64,000 nucleotides of DNA from Verrucomicrobiales bacterium. GTDB taxonomy: Bacteria; Verrucomicrobiota; Verrucomicrobiia; Verrucomicrobiales; DEV007. The DNA is taken from NCBI GenBank assembly GCA_002698785.1, contig PAAG01000019.1, positions 248,001 through 312,000 of the forward strand. Direction: 5' to 3'. The notes below the pieces were generated by a model. That model worked only from the letters and a program-made list of their open reading frames with translations, had not been told where the DNA came from and did not search any database. Each line of letters opens with the position of its first letter. Position 1 is the first letter of the stretch. The position numbers and the translations under genes are program-made. This document shows, in pieces, positions 43,545 to 53,017 of the stretch.

Positions 43545-43916
43545 ATGAAAGAAATCCCGAAAAGCGCCGCGCCCTGCGGTGCTTCCACCATCGCAGCGAA
43601 CCGAGCTTCCTTTGAGGCAATCGCCGAAATGTTCCGTGTTTTCGGCGACGCAACTCGACTCCAGATCCTACAGAGCCTGAGCCTTGGAGAAAAAAACGTC
43701 GGCCAGCTCGTCGAGGAGCTTCAACTGACTCAAGCCAACGTCTCGAAGCACCTGAAAACGCTTCACGACGCGAAGATCCTCGCAAGAGAAAAGCGCGGCA
43801 CTTCGACATTCTACCGGATTGAGGATGATTTTATCCATCCACTCTGCGGCTTGATCTGTGAGAAGCTCAACCGCAATTACGAGCAACCTTCGACAGCGTT
43901 TTCTTTTTCGATTTAG
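43545..43916 (+). CDS. ArsR family regulator, probably sulfide/persulfide-responsive
   Basis: The 123-residue winged-helix repressor has FRVFGDATRLQILQSLS, then the recognition helix region QANVSKHLKTLHDAKI, and the wing EKRGTSTFYRI. Cysteines occur at Cys11 and in the C-terminal helix (HPLCGLICEKL); a pair of Cys is how SqrR/BigR sense persulfides, but the alignment of these positions is uncertain. It is divergent from the SQR-persulfide dioxygenase-exporter genes with two palindromes between. I prefer the ATG at 43545 over 43503 because the latter would run through the second palindrome. Confidence 0.88.
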   Translation: MKEIPKSAAPCGASTIAANRASFEAIAEMFRVFGDATRLQILQSLSLGEKNVGQLVEELQLTQANVSKHLKTLHDAKILAREKRGTSTFYRIEDDFIHPLCGLICEKLNRNYEQPSTAFSFSI

Positions 43917-43934
43917 GAGTTTCTACGAGCTCCC

Positions 43935-45449
43935 TCACGGCACGAAGTAGTCATCGCGATCGAAATCTTCGGGAAGGTGCAAGCGCCATACCCAGTCACC
44001 GAATCGCCTGTCCTTTTTCAGCAATCCCCCTTCGTCGTATTCGTTGGCTCCCACGCTGTAAATCTGGTAATTCCACCCCGCAATCCTCTGGTAGACCATG
44101 GGTGAATCCGTCACAATGTCCACGGCCAGGTCTTTCTCGTCCTCCGACAGGATCGAATCCAATTTCTCGGGGTAATCGACGTGTTTCTGGTAATAGCCGA
44201 GAAGTCGAAGTGCCAACCGGGTCTGTCTGGCCAGCGTATCAAGCTCCATGCAAACGAGCCTCGTTTTTTCTGTCGCGGGGCTTACCAAAAGGCACAGCGA
44301 GTAGCGGATCTTGGAAACCTTCGAATCTGCTATATCATCGTATATCCCAGAAATTTTATTCGAGTGATAGAGTCGATCCTGCAGCAATTTGCCGTTATCC
44401 ATGAACAAATGCTCTTGAAGCTTGCTCGAATAAAAGGACGCATTGTCATAAGTCCATCCTCGAAAAACAAAAGCCAATTGGGCCATTGCTCGCGTATTCT
44501 CATAAGCCCCGTATCCTTTAAAATTGTCTGAGTGCTTATTGAAATCCCGAAGCACGGCTACTGTCGCTGCGCGCTCCATTCGCATATCGTTTAGGTAATC
44601 CGACACAATCTGAACTTTCTGCAGTTCCGTATCGATACGCACTTGCGAGCTTTTACTCCAAATGTGCTGCCTGCACCCTTCCAAAGTGATACCGAGAGAG
44701 AAACGCAGTGGTACGTATGAAACTAAACTGGAAAGCAGACACGACTCTCTCGACAGATGCTCGTATATCCGAAAATTATCCAAAATGGCTTCGAGTGCAG
44801 CCTGTTCATCGTTTTGAATCAGAGCGCTCTTCCCTTTCAAATGGATCAGTTTTGAAGCTTCGAGCAGCGGATTGTAAAAGGTAAACTCTTCGGAATACAT
44901 TTTCTCATACTGAATCCCGAAATTTGTTTCAGGACGCTCAATCGCATCTCTGAATTCACAAATTGTATCGTCATGTGCATCGAAGTAACTCAACACGACC
45001 TTCGCGGCTTCTGCGCTGGACATACCCGGAAAGGAATTGTGAAGGTACGGGAATTCGATCCTGGTATCACGCTTGTTTGTCCCAGGATACTTGTAGCCAT
45101 GAATGCTCCTCTTATCCAAGATTGAAGAAACCGTTCCTTCCTTGAGGTGAGGCTCTTCATACTTGGTATGCTCTTCCAGCAATTTCAGCATGATCGGAGC
45201 TTTTGCCAGATTTCTGTTATCGTCTCTTACTGGAGTGGGCGCAAAGTCAAGCGGATCGAGAGATTCGCCGAGTGCATCGAGCTTCATCACATGATTCTGA
45301 TACTCAGACTTCGCCCATATGTTGTACCAGGCTATCCCGATGACAGGGATCAGGATCAGGAAAATCGGCACCAAACACCCCAGATACTCTTTGGTAATTG
45401 TTTTTCTCTCAGGCTTCGGAGGCGCGGGTTTTACGACTTCCAGGGACAT
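43935..45449 (-). CDS. Membrane-anchored protein of unknown function
   Basis: The 504-residue product has a short cytoplasmic tail, one N-terminal transmembrane helix (LVPIFLILIPVIGIAWYNIW, residues ~26-45) and a large extracytoplasmic, mainly helical domain. The C-terminus contains IYSVGANEYDEGG, which resembles the YSxGxNxxDxGG closing segment seen in GspG-like pseudopilins and in several unrelated planctomycete and verrucomicrobial secreted proteins. I do not recognise the rest. It is convergent with the ArsR gene, with 18 bases between the stops, and is not obviously tied to the neighbouring DUF1501 gene. Confidence 0.65.
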   Translation of the reverse strand: MSLEVVKPAPPKPERKTITKEYLGCLVPIFLILIPVIGIAWYNIWAKSEYQNHVMKLDALGESLDPLDFAPTPVRDDNRNLAKAPIMLKLLEEHTKYEEPHLKEGTVSSILDKRSIHGYKYPGTNKRDTRIEFPYLHNSFPGMSSAEAAKVVLSYFDAHDDTICEFRDAIERPETNFGIQYEKMYSEEFTFYNPLLEASKLIHLKGKSALIQNDEQAALEAILDNFRIYEHLSRESCLLSSLVSYVPLRFSLGITLEGCRQHIWSKSSQVRIDTELQKVQIVSDYLNDMRMERAATVAVLRDFNKHSDNFKGYGAYENTRAMAQLAFVFRGWTYDNASFYSSKLQEHLFMDNGKLLQDRLYHSNKISGIYDDIADSKVSKIRYSLCLLVSPATEKTRLVCMELDTLARQTRLALRLLGYYQKHVDYPEKLDSILSEDEKDLAVDIVTDSPMVYQRIAGWNYQIYSVGANEYDEGGLLKKDRRFGDWVWRLHLPEDFDRDDYFVP

Positions 45450-45512
45450 TGCCTGCTACTTGAGCGAAAGATCGCGCTTCTGTCCACACAATCGTTTCCT
45501 GGAAGTGTCTCG

Positions 45513-46889
45513 TCAGATCAATTCACGTATCGGCTGGGGCGAGGTCATGGTGGTGAGCAGCTCGTTGGAGAGACCGTCCATGACTCGGACTTCATTGAGA
45601 TCGAGAAGCGAGTGAAGGATGGTTGAGGTGAGGTTTTCCATCCCAATCGGATTGGACGCAGGCTCTCCCCCTCGATGGTCGCTCTGACCGATGACTTGCC
45701 CGGTTTTTAGACCGCCACCGTAGAGCATCAATGGAGCAAGTCGCCCCCAGTGATCGCGACCACCTTTTTTGTTCATGATAGGGTTTCGGCCCATTTCGCC
45801 ACAACAGACGAGTAGAATTTTGTCGCTGAGGCCCCGCGCCTCCACATCTTCGATAAAAGCACTGACGGCATGATCGAACGGCGCGCCTACGTAGCCCATT
45901 CCCTCGGTCATGGTGGCGTTGTTCTTATCGGCGTGCATGTCCCAGACGAAATTCGTCGTGACGGTAACAAAGCCGGCGCCCCTCTCACACAAGCGTCGTG
46001 CCAGCAACAGGAGTTTCCCGATCGTCTGGCTGTGGTCGCGGTAGCGCTGGTGATTGTCCCAGACTTTGCGAATACCATTAGGATTTACCAACGGAGCGGT
46101 GTCATATCGAGCTAAGGTTCGCGGGTCTTCTTTGGTAACATCGAATGCTTCTGACATGCCACCCAAAATCATCTCGAAGGCCTGAGCCTGGAAGTCGCTC
46201 ATCCCCTCTGCTCCGGTCTCGTCGAGATGGCGTTTTGCCGTGTCGAGATCGGACAAAAGGGAACGTCGATTTTCCATTCGGTCGCGCTGCATGCGGAGCG
46301 TCATGTTCTCCTGCATGGGGCCGCCCTCCCCCGGCTCGTAGGGCGAGTAAGCGGCACCAAGTGGCCCAGCCGAGGCAAAGTCGCCGAACTTTTTGATCAT
46401 CTCCATCGCCTCGGTATCGACGGCTTTCGGGTAGAGCGCGATGTTTTTCGGCATACCGTTTCTCGGATCGTTCGGACCAGCAACGCGTGCGTAGAGTGAA
46501 CCTATGTTGGCATTGAGAGAATTTACTCCAACGATGGGTTTGATGTCGTGCGCACCAGTACCGGTAGTGAACGAACGAACGATCGCGAGTTTGTGCGCGA
46601 GCTTGGCGAGTTTCGGAAAAGTCGCCCCGAAGGTAACCCCCGGAAGTGAGGTCGGGATCTCACCGGTAGCTGAACGAATGCCCTCGGGCTGATCCATCTT
46701 GGGATCAAAGGTCTCGGTTTGAGACGGGCCTCCGTGCATAAAGAGAAATACGACGGAGCGATCTTTCACCAAAGCCGGGTCAATCGACTTTGCCGCGAGA
46801 AACTGCGGAAGGGACAATGCCGCACCACCAACGCCGAGCGTGCCAACGCGCAAAAACGATCGCCGCGAACTGTCGCCGATTTCAATCAT
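45513..46889 (-). CDS. DUF1501 secreted protein (sulfatase-like fold), Tat signal
   Basis: The 458-residue protein begins with a twin-arginine-type signal (SSRRSFLRVGTLGVGGAALS). It has the DUF1501 signatures: VFLFMHGGPSQTETFDPK, VNSLNANIGSLYARVAGPN, LLLARRLCERGAGFVTV and ILLVCCGEMGRNPIMNKKGG. DUF1501 proteins are abundant in Planctomycetes and Verrucomicrobia, are exported, and belong to the alkaline phosphatase/sulfatase superfamily by fold; their substrates are mostly unknown. The ATG at 46889 gives the signal peptide. It is divergent from the DUF1080 gene across 222 bases. Confidence 0.9.
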   Translation of the reverse strand: MIEIGDSSRRSFLRVGTLGVGGAALSLPQFLAAKSIDPALVKDRSVVFLFMHGGPSQTETFDPKMDQPEGIRSATGEIPTSLPGVTFGATFPKLAKLAHKLAIVRSFTTGTGAHDIKPIVGVNSLNANIGSLYARVAGPNDPRNGMPKNIALYPKAVDTEAMEMIKKFGDFASAGPLGAAYSPYEPGEGGPMQENMTLRMQRDRMENRRSLLSDLDTAKRHLDETGAEGMSDFQAQAFEMILGGMSEAFDVTKEDPRTLARYDTAPLVNPNGIRKVWDNHQRYRDHSQTIGKLLLLARRLCERGAGFVTVTTNFVWDMHADKNNATMTEGMGYVGAPFDHAVSAFIEDVEARGLSDKILLVCCGEMGRNPIMNKKGGRDHWGRLAPLMLYGGGLKTGQVIGQSDHRGGEPASNPIGMENLTSTILHSLLDLNEVRVMDGLSNELLTTMTSPQPIRELI

Positions 46890-47111
46890 GACACGTTGAT
46901 TGTGATGGATTTTTGCCGGGCGGGGAACGGCACGATCGCGGACGGATGGAAACTTCCGGAAGATTCCGCAAAATGACCGCACTCAAAAACGTCAACGCAG
47001 TAAGGAATCGCGTGCCGAGACAAGCTTGATTGCGTTTTCCGGGCCGCTACGATGAGTCGGCTTTTCGGGTCGGTATCATTCCGTTGTCGAAATGCGCTCA
47101 ACCCTTTCTTT

Positions 47112-48545
47112 ATGAAATATTCGCTCGCTATTCTTTCTATTCTTGCAGCCGGATTTACCGTCCATGCTGAAGACAACAAACCGCCGGAAGGCTTCACCGC
47201 GCTCTTCAACGGCAAAGACCTCTCCGGCTGGTATGGCTGGGGAACTCGGGACCCTGCCGAACTCTGGGAAATGAGCCCTGAGGAAAAGGCGGACTACAAA
47301 AAGAAATCGATCGAAGGCGGTCTGCTCGATGCCAAGGGCAACGACAAAGGCGACCACCTAAACGCTCACTGGACGGTGGAAAATGGCGAGCTCGTAAACG
47401 ATGGGAAGGGCCTTTACCTCACCACCGAAAAGGACTACGGCGACTTCGAGTTCATGGTCGATTACAAGATGCTTCCGCTGGGCGACAGTGGGATCTACCT
47501 GCGCGGAACGCCACAAGTGCAGATCTGGGATTATACCGAAGAGAAGAAGTTCAAGCTGGGTGCGGACAAGGGTTCCGGAGGTCTCTGGAACAATAAGAAC
47601 GAAGAGGGCAAGTATCCTCTCAAACTCATGGACAAGCCATTCGGCGAGTGGAATCACTTTCACATCACCATGATCGGCGAACGAGTGACGGTGAAGTTTA
47701 ATGGTGAAGTCGTCGTCGACAATGCTCCGCTGGAGAACTTCTTTGCCAATAAGAAGGCCGGTTTTCTCGCCTACAAAAAGGACGAAGGAAAAGCCAAGGA
47801 GGGTGAAGAGGCCAAGGTGCCAAACGGCTGGTTCCCCGATCCAGTCTATGCGAAAGGCCCGATCCAGCTCCAGACACACGGAAGCGAAATTCGCTGGAAG
47901 AACGTTTACGTTCGCGAGATCCCTGCCGAAGAAGCCAATGAAATTCTCGCCGCGAATGATGATGGCTTTGTCGAACACGTAAACGGCAAAGACCTAAGCA
48001 ACTGGCAGGGTGCGGTTGATTCTTATGAGATCAAGGATGGAGCGATTGTCTGCAAACCGGGCAAAGGTGGCGATCTGCTGACGAAGGAAGAATTCGAGAA
48101 CGGAATCATCCGTGTCGAGTTCAAGCTACCTCCTGCGAGCAACAACGGAATCGCCCTTCGCACTCCGCTCGGCGGTCACTCAGCCAGAGACGGCCTGGAA
48201 TTGCAGGTGATCGACAATGACGGCTACAACGAGAAACTGGAGAAGGCCGGCAAAGGTGGGCTGAAAGACTACCAGGTACATGGCTCCCTTTACCACTGCG
48301 TGGGAGCGAAGACGGGTTACCTCCGTCCGACGGGAGAATGGAACTTCCAGGAAATCGAGGTGCAGGGGCAGAAGATCAAAGTCACGCTGAACGGCACGAA
48401 GATTCTAGACCTGGATATCGACGAATTGGATCGCAGCCAGATCGAGAACCCTCCCAAAGGACTCGACAGCACCAAGGGCTTCATCGGCTTTGCCGGTCAC
48501 AATGACCCGGTTGAGTTCCGCAGCTTCAAAGTGAAGAAGATGTAG
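47112..48545 (+). CDS. Secreted protein with two tandem DUF1080 (3-keto-disaccharide hydrolase-like) domains
   Basis: The 477-residue product has a signal peptide (MKYSLAILSILAAGFTVHA). Two DUF1080 domains follow: residues ~25-290 (GFTALFNGKDLSGWYGWG, FMVDYKMLPLGDSGIYLRG, AKGPIQLQTHGSEIRWKNV) and ~300-477 (FVEHVNGKDLSNWQGAVD, IRVEFKLPPASNNGIALR, GFIGFAGHNDPVEFRSFKV). This concanavalin-like fold is linked to cleavage of 3-keto-glycosides, and members occur in large numbers in this phylum. The ATG at 47112 was chosen over 47052 for the signal peptide. It stands alone on the plus strand between two DUF1501 genes. Confidence 0.93.
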   Translation: MKYSLAILSILAAGFTVHAEDNKPPEGFTALFNGKDLSGWYGWGTRDPAELWEMSPEEKADYKKKSIEGGLLDAKGNDKGDHLNAHWTVENGELVNDGKGLYLTTEKDYGDFEFMVDYKMLPLGDSGIYLRGTPQVQIWDYTEEKKFKLGADKGSGGLWNNKNEEGKYPLKLMDKPFGEWNHFHITMIGERVTVKFNGEVVVDNAPLENFFANKKAGFLAYKKDEGKAKEGEEAKVPNGWFPDPVYAKGPIQLQTHGSEIRWKNVYVREIPAEEANEILAANDDGFVEHVNGKDLSNWQGAVDSYEIKDGAIVCKPGKGGDLLTKEEFENGIIRVEFKLPPASNNGIALRTPLGGHSARDGLELQVIDNDGYNEKLEKAGKGGLKDYQVHGSLYHCVGAKTGYLRPTGEWNFQEIEVQGQKIKVTLNGTKILDLDIDELDRSQIENPPKGLDSTKGFIGFAGHNDPVEFRSFKVKKM

Positions 48546-48551
48546 CGCCTC

Positions 48552-48571
48552 GCCTGAGGGAAACGTCAGGC
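48552..48571. terminator. Hairpin between convergent DUF1080 and DUF1501 genes
   Basis: GCCTGA and TCAGGC form a 6-base-pair stem with an 8-base loop, overlapping the DUF1501 stop codon. There is no T run in either direction, so this is a weak candidate for a bidirectional transcript end. Confidence 0.3.
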
Positions 48572-49999
48572 AAAGACTTCGCGGACGACTTCCCCTCCGA
48601 ACACGGTGGGGATCTCGTCCCGGTTGTTGTGGCTATAGATCACTTTGTACTGGTCGAGACCGAGAGCGTCGAGGATCGTGGCGTGAAGGTCTGCGGGAGA
48701 AAGCGGTCGGTCGACCGGCACAAAGCCCAGATCGTCCGTGGCACCGATGACCTGCCCGCCTTTTACTCCTCCCCCCGCCATCCAGACAGTGTATCCAGCG
48801 GGCGAGTGATCGCGGCCACGTTTTGCGCCGGTAGCACTGCCTTCGGTAGTTGGGGTGCGTCCAAATTCCCCACCCCATACGACTAACGTATCCTCCAAAA
48901 GTCCGCGTTGCTTGAGATCGGTCAGCAAGCCGGCGATGGGGCGGTCGACTGCTTTTGCCTGCTTGCGGTGGTTTCCTTCGAGGCTTCCATGGGCGTCCCA
49001 TCCTCCGTTGCGGAGCTGGATGCAGCGAACGCCCTTTTCCACCAGACGGCGTGCGATGAGACACTGCCTGCCGAACTCGGATGTGGTCTTATCTTCCAAT
49101 CCGTAAAGACGCTGAATGTGCTCTGGCTCGCTTTCAGTTTCGAAGGTCTCCGGTGCAGAAACCTGCATGCGGAAACCGAGTTCATACGATGCGATACGAG
49201 CTTCCAATTCGGTGTCTATTCCCTGCTTGACGAGGTGTCCCTTATTCATCCAATTGATGAAATCGAGCTGCTTGCGGCGGCTCGCGTCATCGTAGGCAGC
49301 TGGCATTTTCGTGAACGGAACGCCTTCTTTTGCATCGACTACGGTCCCCTGGTAGCGAGAGGGCAGAAAACCGGGTCCCCAACCGGGACGCTGCGGCGCG
49401 GGACCGGTCGTATTAGACAACATGACGACAAAGCCGGGCAGGTCGTGACTCTGGCTTCCGAGTCCGTAAGTGACCCACGACCCCATGCTCGGACGATCCC
49501 CCAGGGCGGTTCCTGTCAAAGCCACACACTCCCCTGGGCCATGCACAGGGATGCGGTGATTCATTGACCTGATGACACAGAGGTCATCAACGTGCTGCGC
49601 TGTCTCGGGAAAGAGTTCGGAAACCGGGATGCCGCTTTGGCCATATTGTTTGAACGAGAAGGGAGAAGCCATGAGCAAAGAATTCACCCCAGAGCGCGGG
49701 ATCTTCGGAACGTTCACCGCGATACTCTCGGGGACGGGTTTTCCTTCGAGTTCCTGCAGCAACGGTTTGGGATCGAAGGTATCCGTTTGGCCGGGGCCAC
49801 CACTCATAAAGAGAAAGATGACGCTCTTGGCACGTGGTGGGGCGTGCGGACCAATGAGATGAGGCCTGGTATGATCACCTTCGCGATCCGAGCCTAACAA
49901 GCCTTCCATCGCCAACAGAGAGCTCAGCGCTACGGAGCCGAAACCCAAAGTGCTGCGCTCCAGCATGGCGCGTCGAGATAGGAGAGACATTGGACTCAT
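48566..49999 (-). CDS. DUF1501 secreted protein, last gene of the sigma/FecR operon
   Basis: The 477-residue protein starts with a probable Tat signal ([19 protein letters not shown]). Its signatures are [57 protein letters not shown] and [15 protein letters not shown]. It overlaps the upstream DUF1553 gene by four bases (ATGA), so expression is coupled. DUF1501 proteins paired with cytochrome-domain DUF1553 proteins are a common planctomycete/verrucomicrobial arrangement and are presumed to act together on an exported substrate. It is longer than the DUF1501 at 45513 and belongs to a different subgroup. Confidence 0.92.
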   Translation of the reverse strand: MSPMSLLSRRAMLERSTLGFGSVALSSLLAMEGLLGSDREGDHTRPHLIGPHAPPRAKSVIFLFMSGGPGQTDTFDPKPLLQELEGKPVPESIAVNVPKIPRSGVNSLLMASPFSFKQYGQSGIPVSELFPETAQHVDDLCVIRSMNHRIPVHGPGECVALTGTALGDRPSMGSWVTYGLGSQSHDLPGFVVMLSNTTGPAPQRPGWGPGFLPSRYQGTVVDAKEGVPFTKMPAAYDDASRRKQLDFINWMNKGHLVKQGIDTELEARIASYELGFRMQVSAPETFETESEPEHIQRLYGLEDKTTSEFGRQCLIARRLVEKGVRCIQLRNGGWDAHGSLEGNHRKQAKAVDRPIAGLLTDLKQRGLLEDTLVVWGGEFGRTPTTEGSATGAKRGRDHSPAGYTVWMAGGGVKGGQVIGATDDLGFVPVDRPLSPADLHATILDALGLDQYKVIYSHNNRDEIPTVFGGEVVREVFA

Positions 50000-52900
50000 G
50001 GGATATACAGAAATTCGTTGAGGTTGATGAGAGCGTGACAGAATTGCACCAGTGCCATGTCGGGATCGGGAGCCGATGCGAGCATTGCGAGAGATTGCGC
50101 TTTTTCGTTTTCGTCAGGGAGGCGACCGAGTGTTCGCTGAAACGCGAGTTCGACCTGTTGGCTTTTTTCCCCTTTGGAAGAGTCTGAGACCTTTCTCGCC
50201 AGGCTTTCCGCACGGCGCATCATGAAATCGCTGTTGAGGAGATACAAAGGTTGCAACGCAACGGTGGAAACGCCGCGTTTCGAACAGCTGCTGATCAGTT
50301 CGGGACCGTCGAACATTTTCATGGCCGTGGGCATCTCACTTCTCCGCTGGTAGAGGTAGAGTGTGCGGCGCAGCGCATTTTCTTCCCGCTGAGGTGGGAT
50401 GCTGGGGCCACCAATCGAGTCGTCCAATTCGCCTGAGGCAACCAGTGCGGCATCACGAATTGCTTCCGCTTCGAGTCTGCGGCGCGGCCAGTTCCAGAGG
50501 AGTTGATTCTCGGGGTCAATGTTGGCGTTTGCCTCGTTGTGAAGGCGCTGCTGGCGGTAGGTGGCGGAGAGGACGATCTGTCGATGCAGGTGTTTGGTGC
50601 TCCATCCGTTTTCCATCAATTCGGCAGCGAGCCAATCGAGCAGTTTGGGATGAGTCGGACTGGCTCCCAACGTGCCGAAATCACTGGGAGTCGAAACAAT
50701 TCCCTGACCAAAATGCCATTGCCAAAGGCGATTCACCCAGACTCGGGCGGTGAGTGGGTTGTCGCGACTGGTCATCCATCGCGCAAATTCGAGGCGGCTG
50801 ATTCCGTCCGCTTTTACCGGCGTCTGCCCCAATACCTCGGGCCAACCGCCGGTGACCTCCGGACCGGGCCGGGAGACATCGCCTCGAATGAGGATATGGC
50901 CACGAGCGTTCTTCAAATCGTCAGCATCCCAACGAATGGGATCGCGGTTCACCACGGGAAGTCGTTCAATGTCAGGATCACTCTGACCGGGAGCGTGGAA
51001 TCCCCAGGTGTGCGGTTGAGTGGTGTGTTCGAATTGTTTCTTTTTCACCAGCTTATCGGCTTCTCTCTGGTAAAACTGGAAGGCTCCATCGGCCATCCAG
51101 TTTTTCATATCAGTGGGGTTCGATGTCTTCGGATCGCGAAGGGAGAGGTTGCCGAGTTGGCCATTCACGAAGAACGCCTGAAGTCGGTAGTAGTCGCGCT
51201 GGCTGACAGGATCGAACTTGTGATTGTGACACTGCGCGCACTCCATCGTCAGCCCCATCATGGCGCTGCCGATGGTGTTGGCGATATCGACGAGCACGTC
51301 ATTTCGCTGGGCGGCTTTGTCCATGTTGTTGCCGCTGATACGGGCCGACGCTAGGAAGCCGGTAGCGATGAGATTTTCATCGGAATAGGGTTTCAGTTCA
51401 TCCCCGGCTAGTTGTTCGGTCAGGAAGCGGTCGTATGGTTTGTCTTTGTTGAAGCTGTCGATGACGTAGTCTCGAAAACGCCATGCATATGGCCGCGGGA
51501 TGTCATGCTGATAGCCGTTGCTTTCCCCCCAGCGAGCGAGGTCGAGCCAGTATCGGCCCCATCGCTCGCCGTAATGCGGTGAGTCGAGCAGTTCGTCGAC
51601 GAGTGAGGAGTATGCGGTTTCTGCATCTTTTGCGGAAGCCCGAAGGAATGCGTCTACTTGCTCGGGAGTCGGAGGCAGACCTATGAGATCGAGATACAGA
51701 CGGCGAACGAGAGTTTGAGTGGTGGCTTCTTTGGCGGGAGTTATGCCTTTCTCTTCCTGTTGGGATGCGATGAAAGTGTCGACTGGGGTGCGAATCCAAT
51801 TGGTGCGATCAACCTTTGGTGCGGGTGGGCGCTCAACCCGTTGGAAAGCCCAGTGATCAGTTTCGATGCGAGGTGTGGGCAGCAGCTTCTCGTCCCACAT
51901 CATACCCCGCTCAATCCAGGCCGCGAGAAGTCCGACTTCGCGTTCAGTCAAAGCAGCGCCACCGTCTTCGACGGGTGGCATGCGATCTTCGGGATTGGAC
52001 TCTGTGATCTTTTCGAGCAGCCGGCTTGATCGTGCTTTCCCCGGTTCAGCCAATGGATCGCCCGTGCTGTAGCCGAGGATTTCGTTTCGCACATCCAGCC
52101 GGTGACCGGAATCAGGATTGGTGCCCGAGTGACATTTGAAACAGCGCGATTTCAATAAGGGATACACGTCGTGTGAGAAATCGACCGTCCCCTCCCAAGG
52201 AATGCCAGGCAATGGCCCCGGGGCCTCGGTCAAGGAAGGAGGTCTGACTGCCTCCATGACATCGTCCCATGAGCGACTGAGAACGAGGTCGTCGATCCAA
52301 ATACGATCAGTGGGTTCCGTTTTCCTACCGGTAGAGAATCCTATCCAACGCACGAAATTCACGCTCTTGGAATGCAATGCTGTGGCGGCAGGTTCACCAC
52401 GGTTCTCCGGGTCCGGGTTCACCCAGAGATCAAATCGATCGAAATCTGCACGCTCATTTGGCTCGGATTTCGATAACCGACCAACGACGACATAGTCTCG
52501 ATCCCGCTCCAGTTCGACGGAACTGAAAGATGTCTTTGCAGGGCCGATACGAACCATGAAGACAGCCTTGCCCTTTTTCGGACCAGAAGTGGCGACATGG
52601 ATGCCAATATTCGGAACATTTTCGGAATGAGTCGATCCGTCCGTTCCCTCGAGACGATCGAGCCAGAGAACGAAGAATTCGCTATCATCCTGCGGAGGTT
52701 CGTAGCGAAGTGTAAATCTCACGAACAGCTCATTTCCACGAAACGGCGCGGCCAGCTCTCGACGTAGAGCATTGTCCCTGTCTCCCGTGCCGCGGATGGC
52801 CACTCCCGAGCGCCCCTCCTCCATCGTCGCGGTTCTGTTAGAAGAGAGTTTCCATCCATTCTCGAAACCGAGGCGACGAATTGGCTCACTCAATTCGATA

Positions 52901-53013
52901 TCGTTTGATGTGAATCCATCTTCCGCGATCCTTGCTTCGTCAGCCCAGAGCACGGTCCCGGCAGATAGGGCCAGGAAACCAGAGACGATGGATTTTTTGC
53001 AATGATAGAACAT
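49996..53013 (-). CDS. Secreted PSCyt1-DUF1549-DUF1553 protein with N-terminal jelly-roll-like module
   Basis: This 1005-residue exported protein has a signal peptide at residues 1-24. A beta-rich module follows at ~45-255 ([42 protein letters not shown]). The planctomycete cytochrome domain PSCyt1 contains a haem-binding Cys291-x-x-Cys294-His295 (CFKCH). Next are DUF1549 ([49 protein letters not shown]) and a C-terminal DUF1553 domain ([33 protein letters not shown]). The second CxxCH (CAQCH) suggests two haems. Such proteins are thought to be exported redox proteins acting with DUF1501 partners. It lies four bases after the FecR gene stop. Confidence 0.92.
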   Translation of the reverse strand: MFYHCKKSIVSGFLALSAGTVLWADEARIAEDGFTSNDIELSEPIRRLGFENGWKLSSNRTATMEEGRSGVAIRGTGDRDNALRRELAAPFRGNELFVRFTLRYEPPQDDSEFFVLWLDRLEGTDGSTHSENVPNIGIHVATSGPKKGKAVFMVRIGPAKTSFSSVELERDRDYVVVGRLSKSEPNERADFDRFDLWVNPDPENRGEPAATALHSKSVNFVRWIGFSTGRKTEPTDRIWIDDLVLSRSWDDVMEAVRPPSLTEAPGPLPGIPWEGTVDFSHDVYPLLKSRCFKCHSGTNPDSGHRLDVRNEILGYSTGDPLAEPGKARSSRLLEKITESNPEDRMPPVEDGGAALTEREVGLLAAWIERGMMWDEKLLPTPRIETDHWAFQRVERPPAPKVDRTNWIRTPVDTFIASQQEEKGITPAKEATTQTLVRRLYLDLIGLPPTPEQVDAFLRASAKDAETAYSSLVDELLDSPHYGERWGRYWLDLARWGESNGYQHDIPRPYAWRFRDYVIDSFNKDKPYDRFLTEQLAGDELKPYSDENLIATGFLASARISGNNMDKAAQRNDVLVDIANTIGSAMMGLTMECAQCHNHKFDPVSQRDYYRLQAFFVNGQLGNLSLRDPKTSNPTDMKNWMADGAFQFYQREADKLVKKKQFEHTTQPHTWGFHAPGQSDPDIERLPVVNRDPIRWDADDLKNARGHILIRGDVSRPGPEVTGGWPEVLGQTPVKADGISRLEFARWMTSRDNPLTARVWVNRLWQWHFGQGIVSTPSDFGTLGASPTHPKLLDWLAAELMENGWSTKHLHRQIVLSATYRQQRLHNEANANIDPENQLLWNWPRRRLEAEAIRDAALVASGELDDSIGGPSIPPQREENALRRTLYLYQRRSEMPTAMKMFDGPELISSCSKRGVSTVALQPLYLLNSDFMMRRAESLARKVSDSSKGEKSQQVELAFQRTLGRLPDENEKAQSLAMLASAPDPDMALVQFCHALINLNEFLYIP

Positions 53014-53017
53014 GGTT

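Noticed and set aside
45513-49999. The two DUF1501 genes as a recent tandem duplication
   Set aside because: Their sequences are clearly different subgroups apart from core motifs, and a DUF1080 gene on the other strand lies between them.
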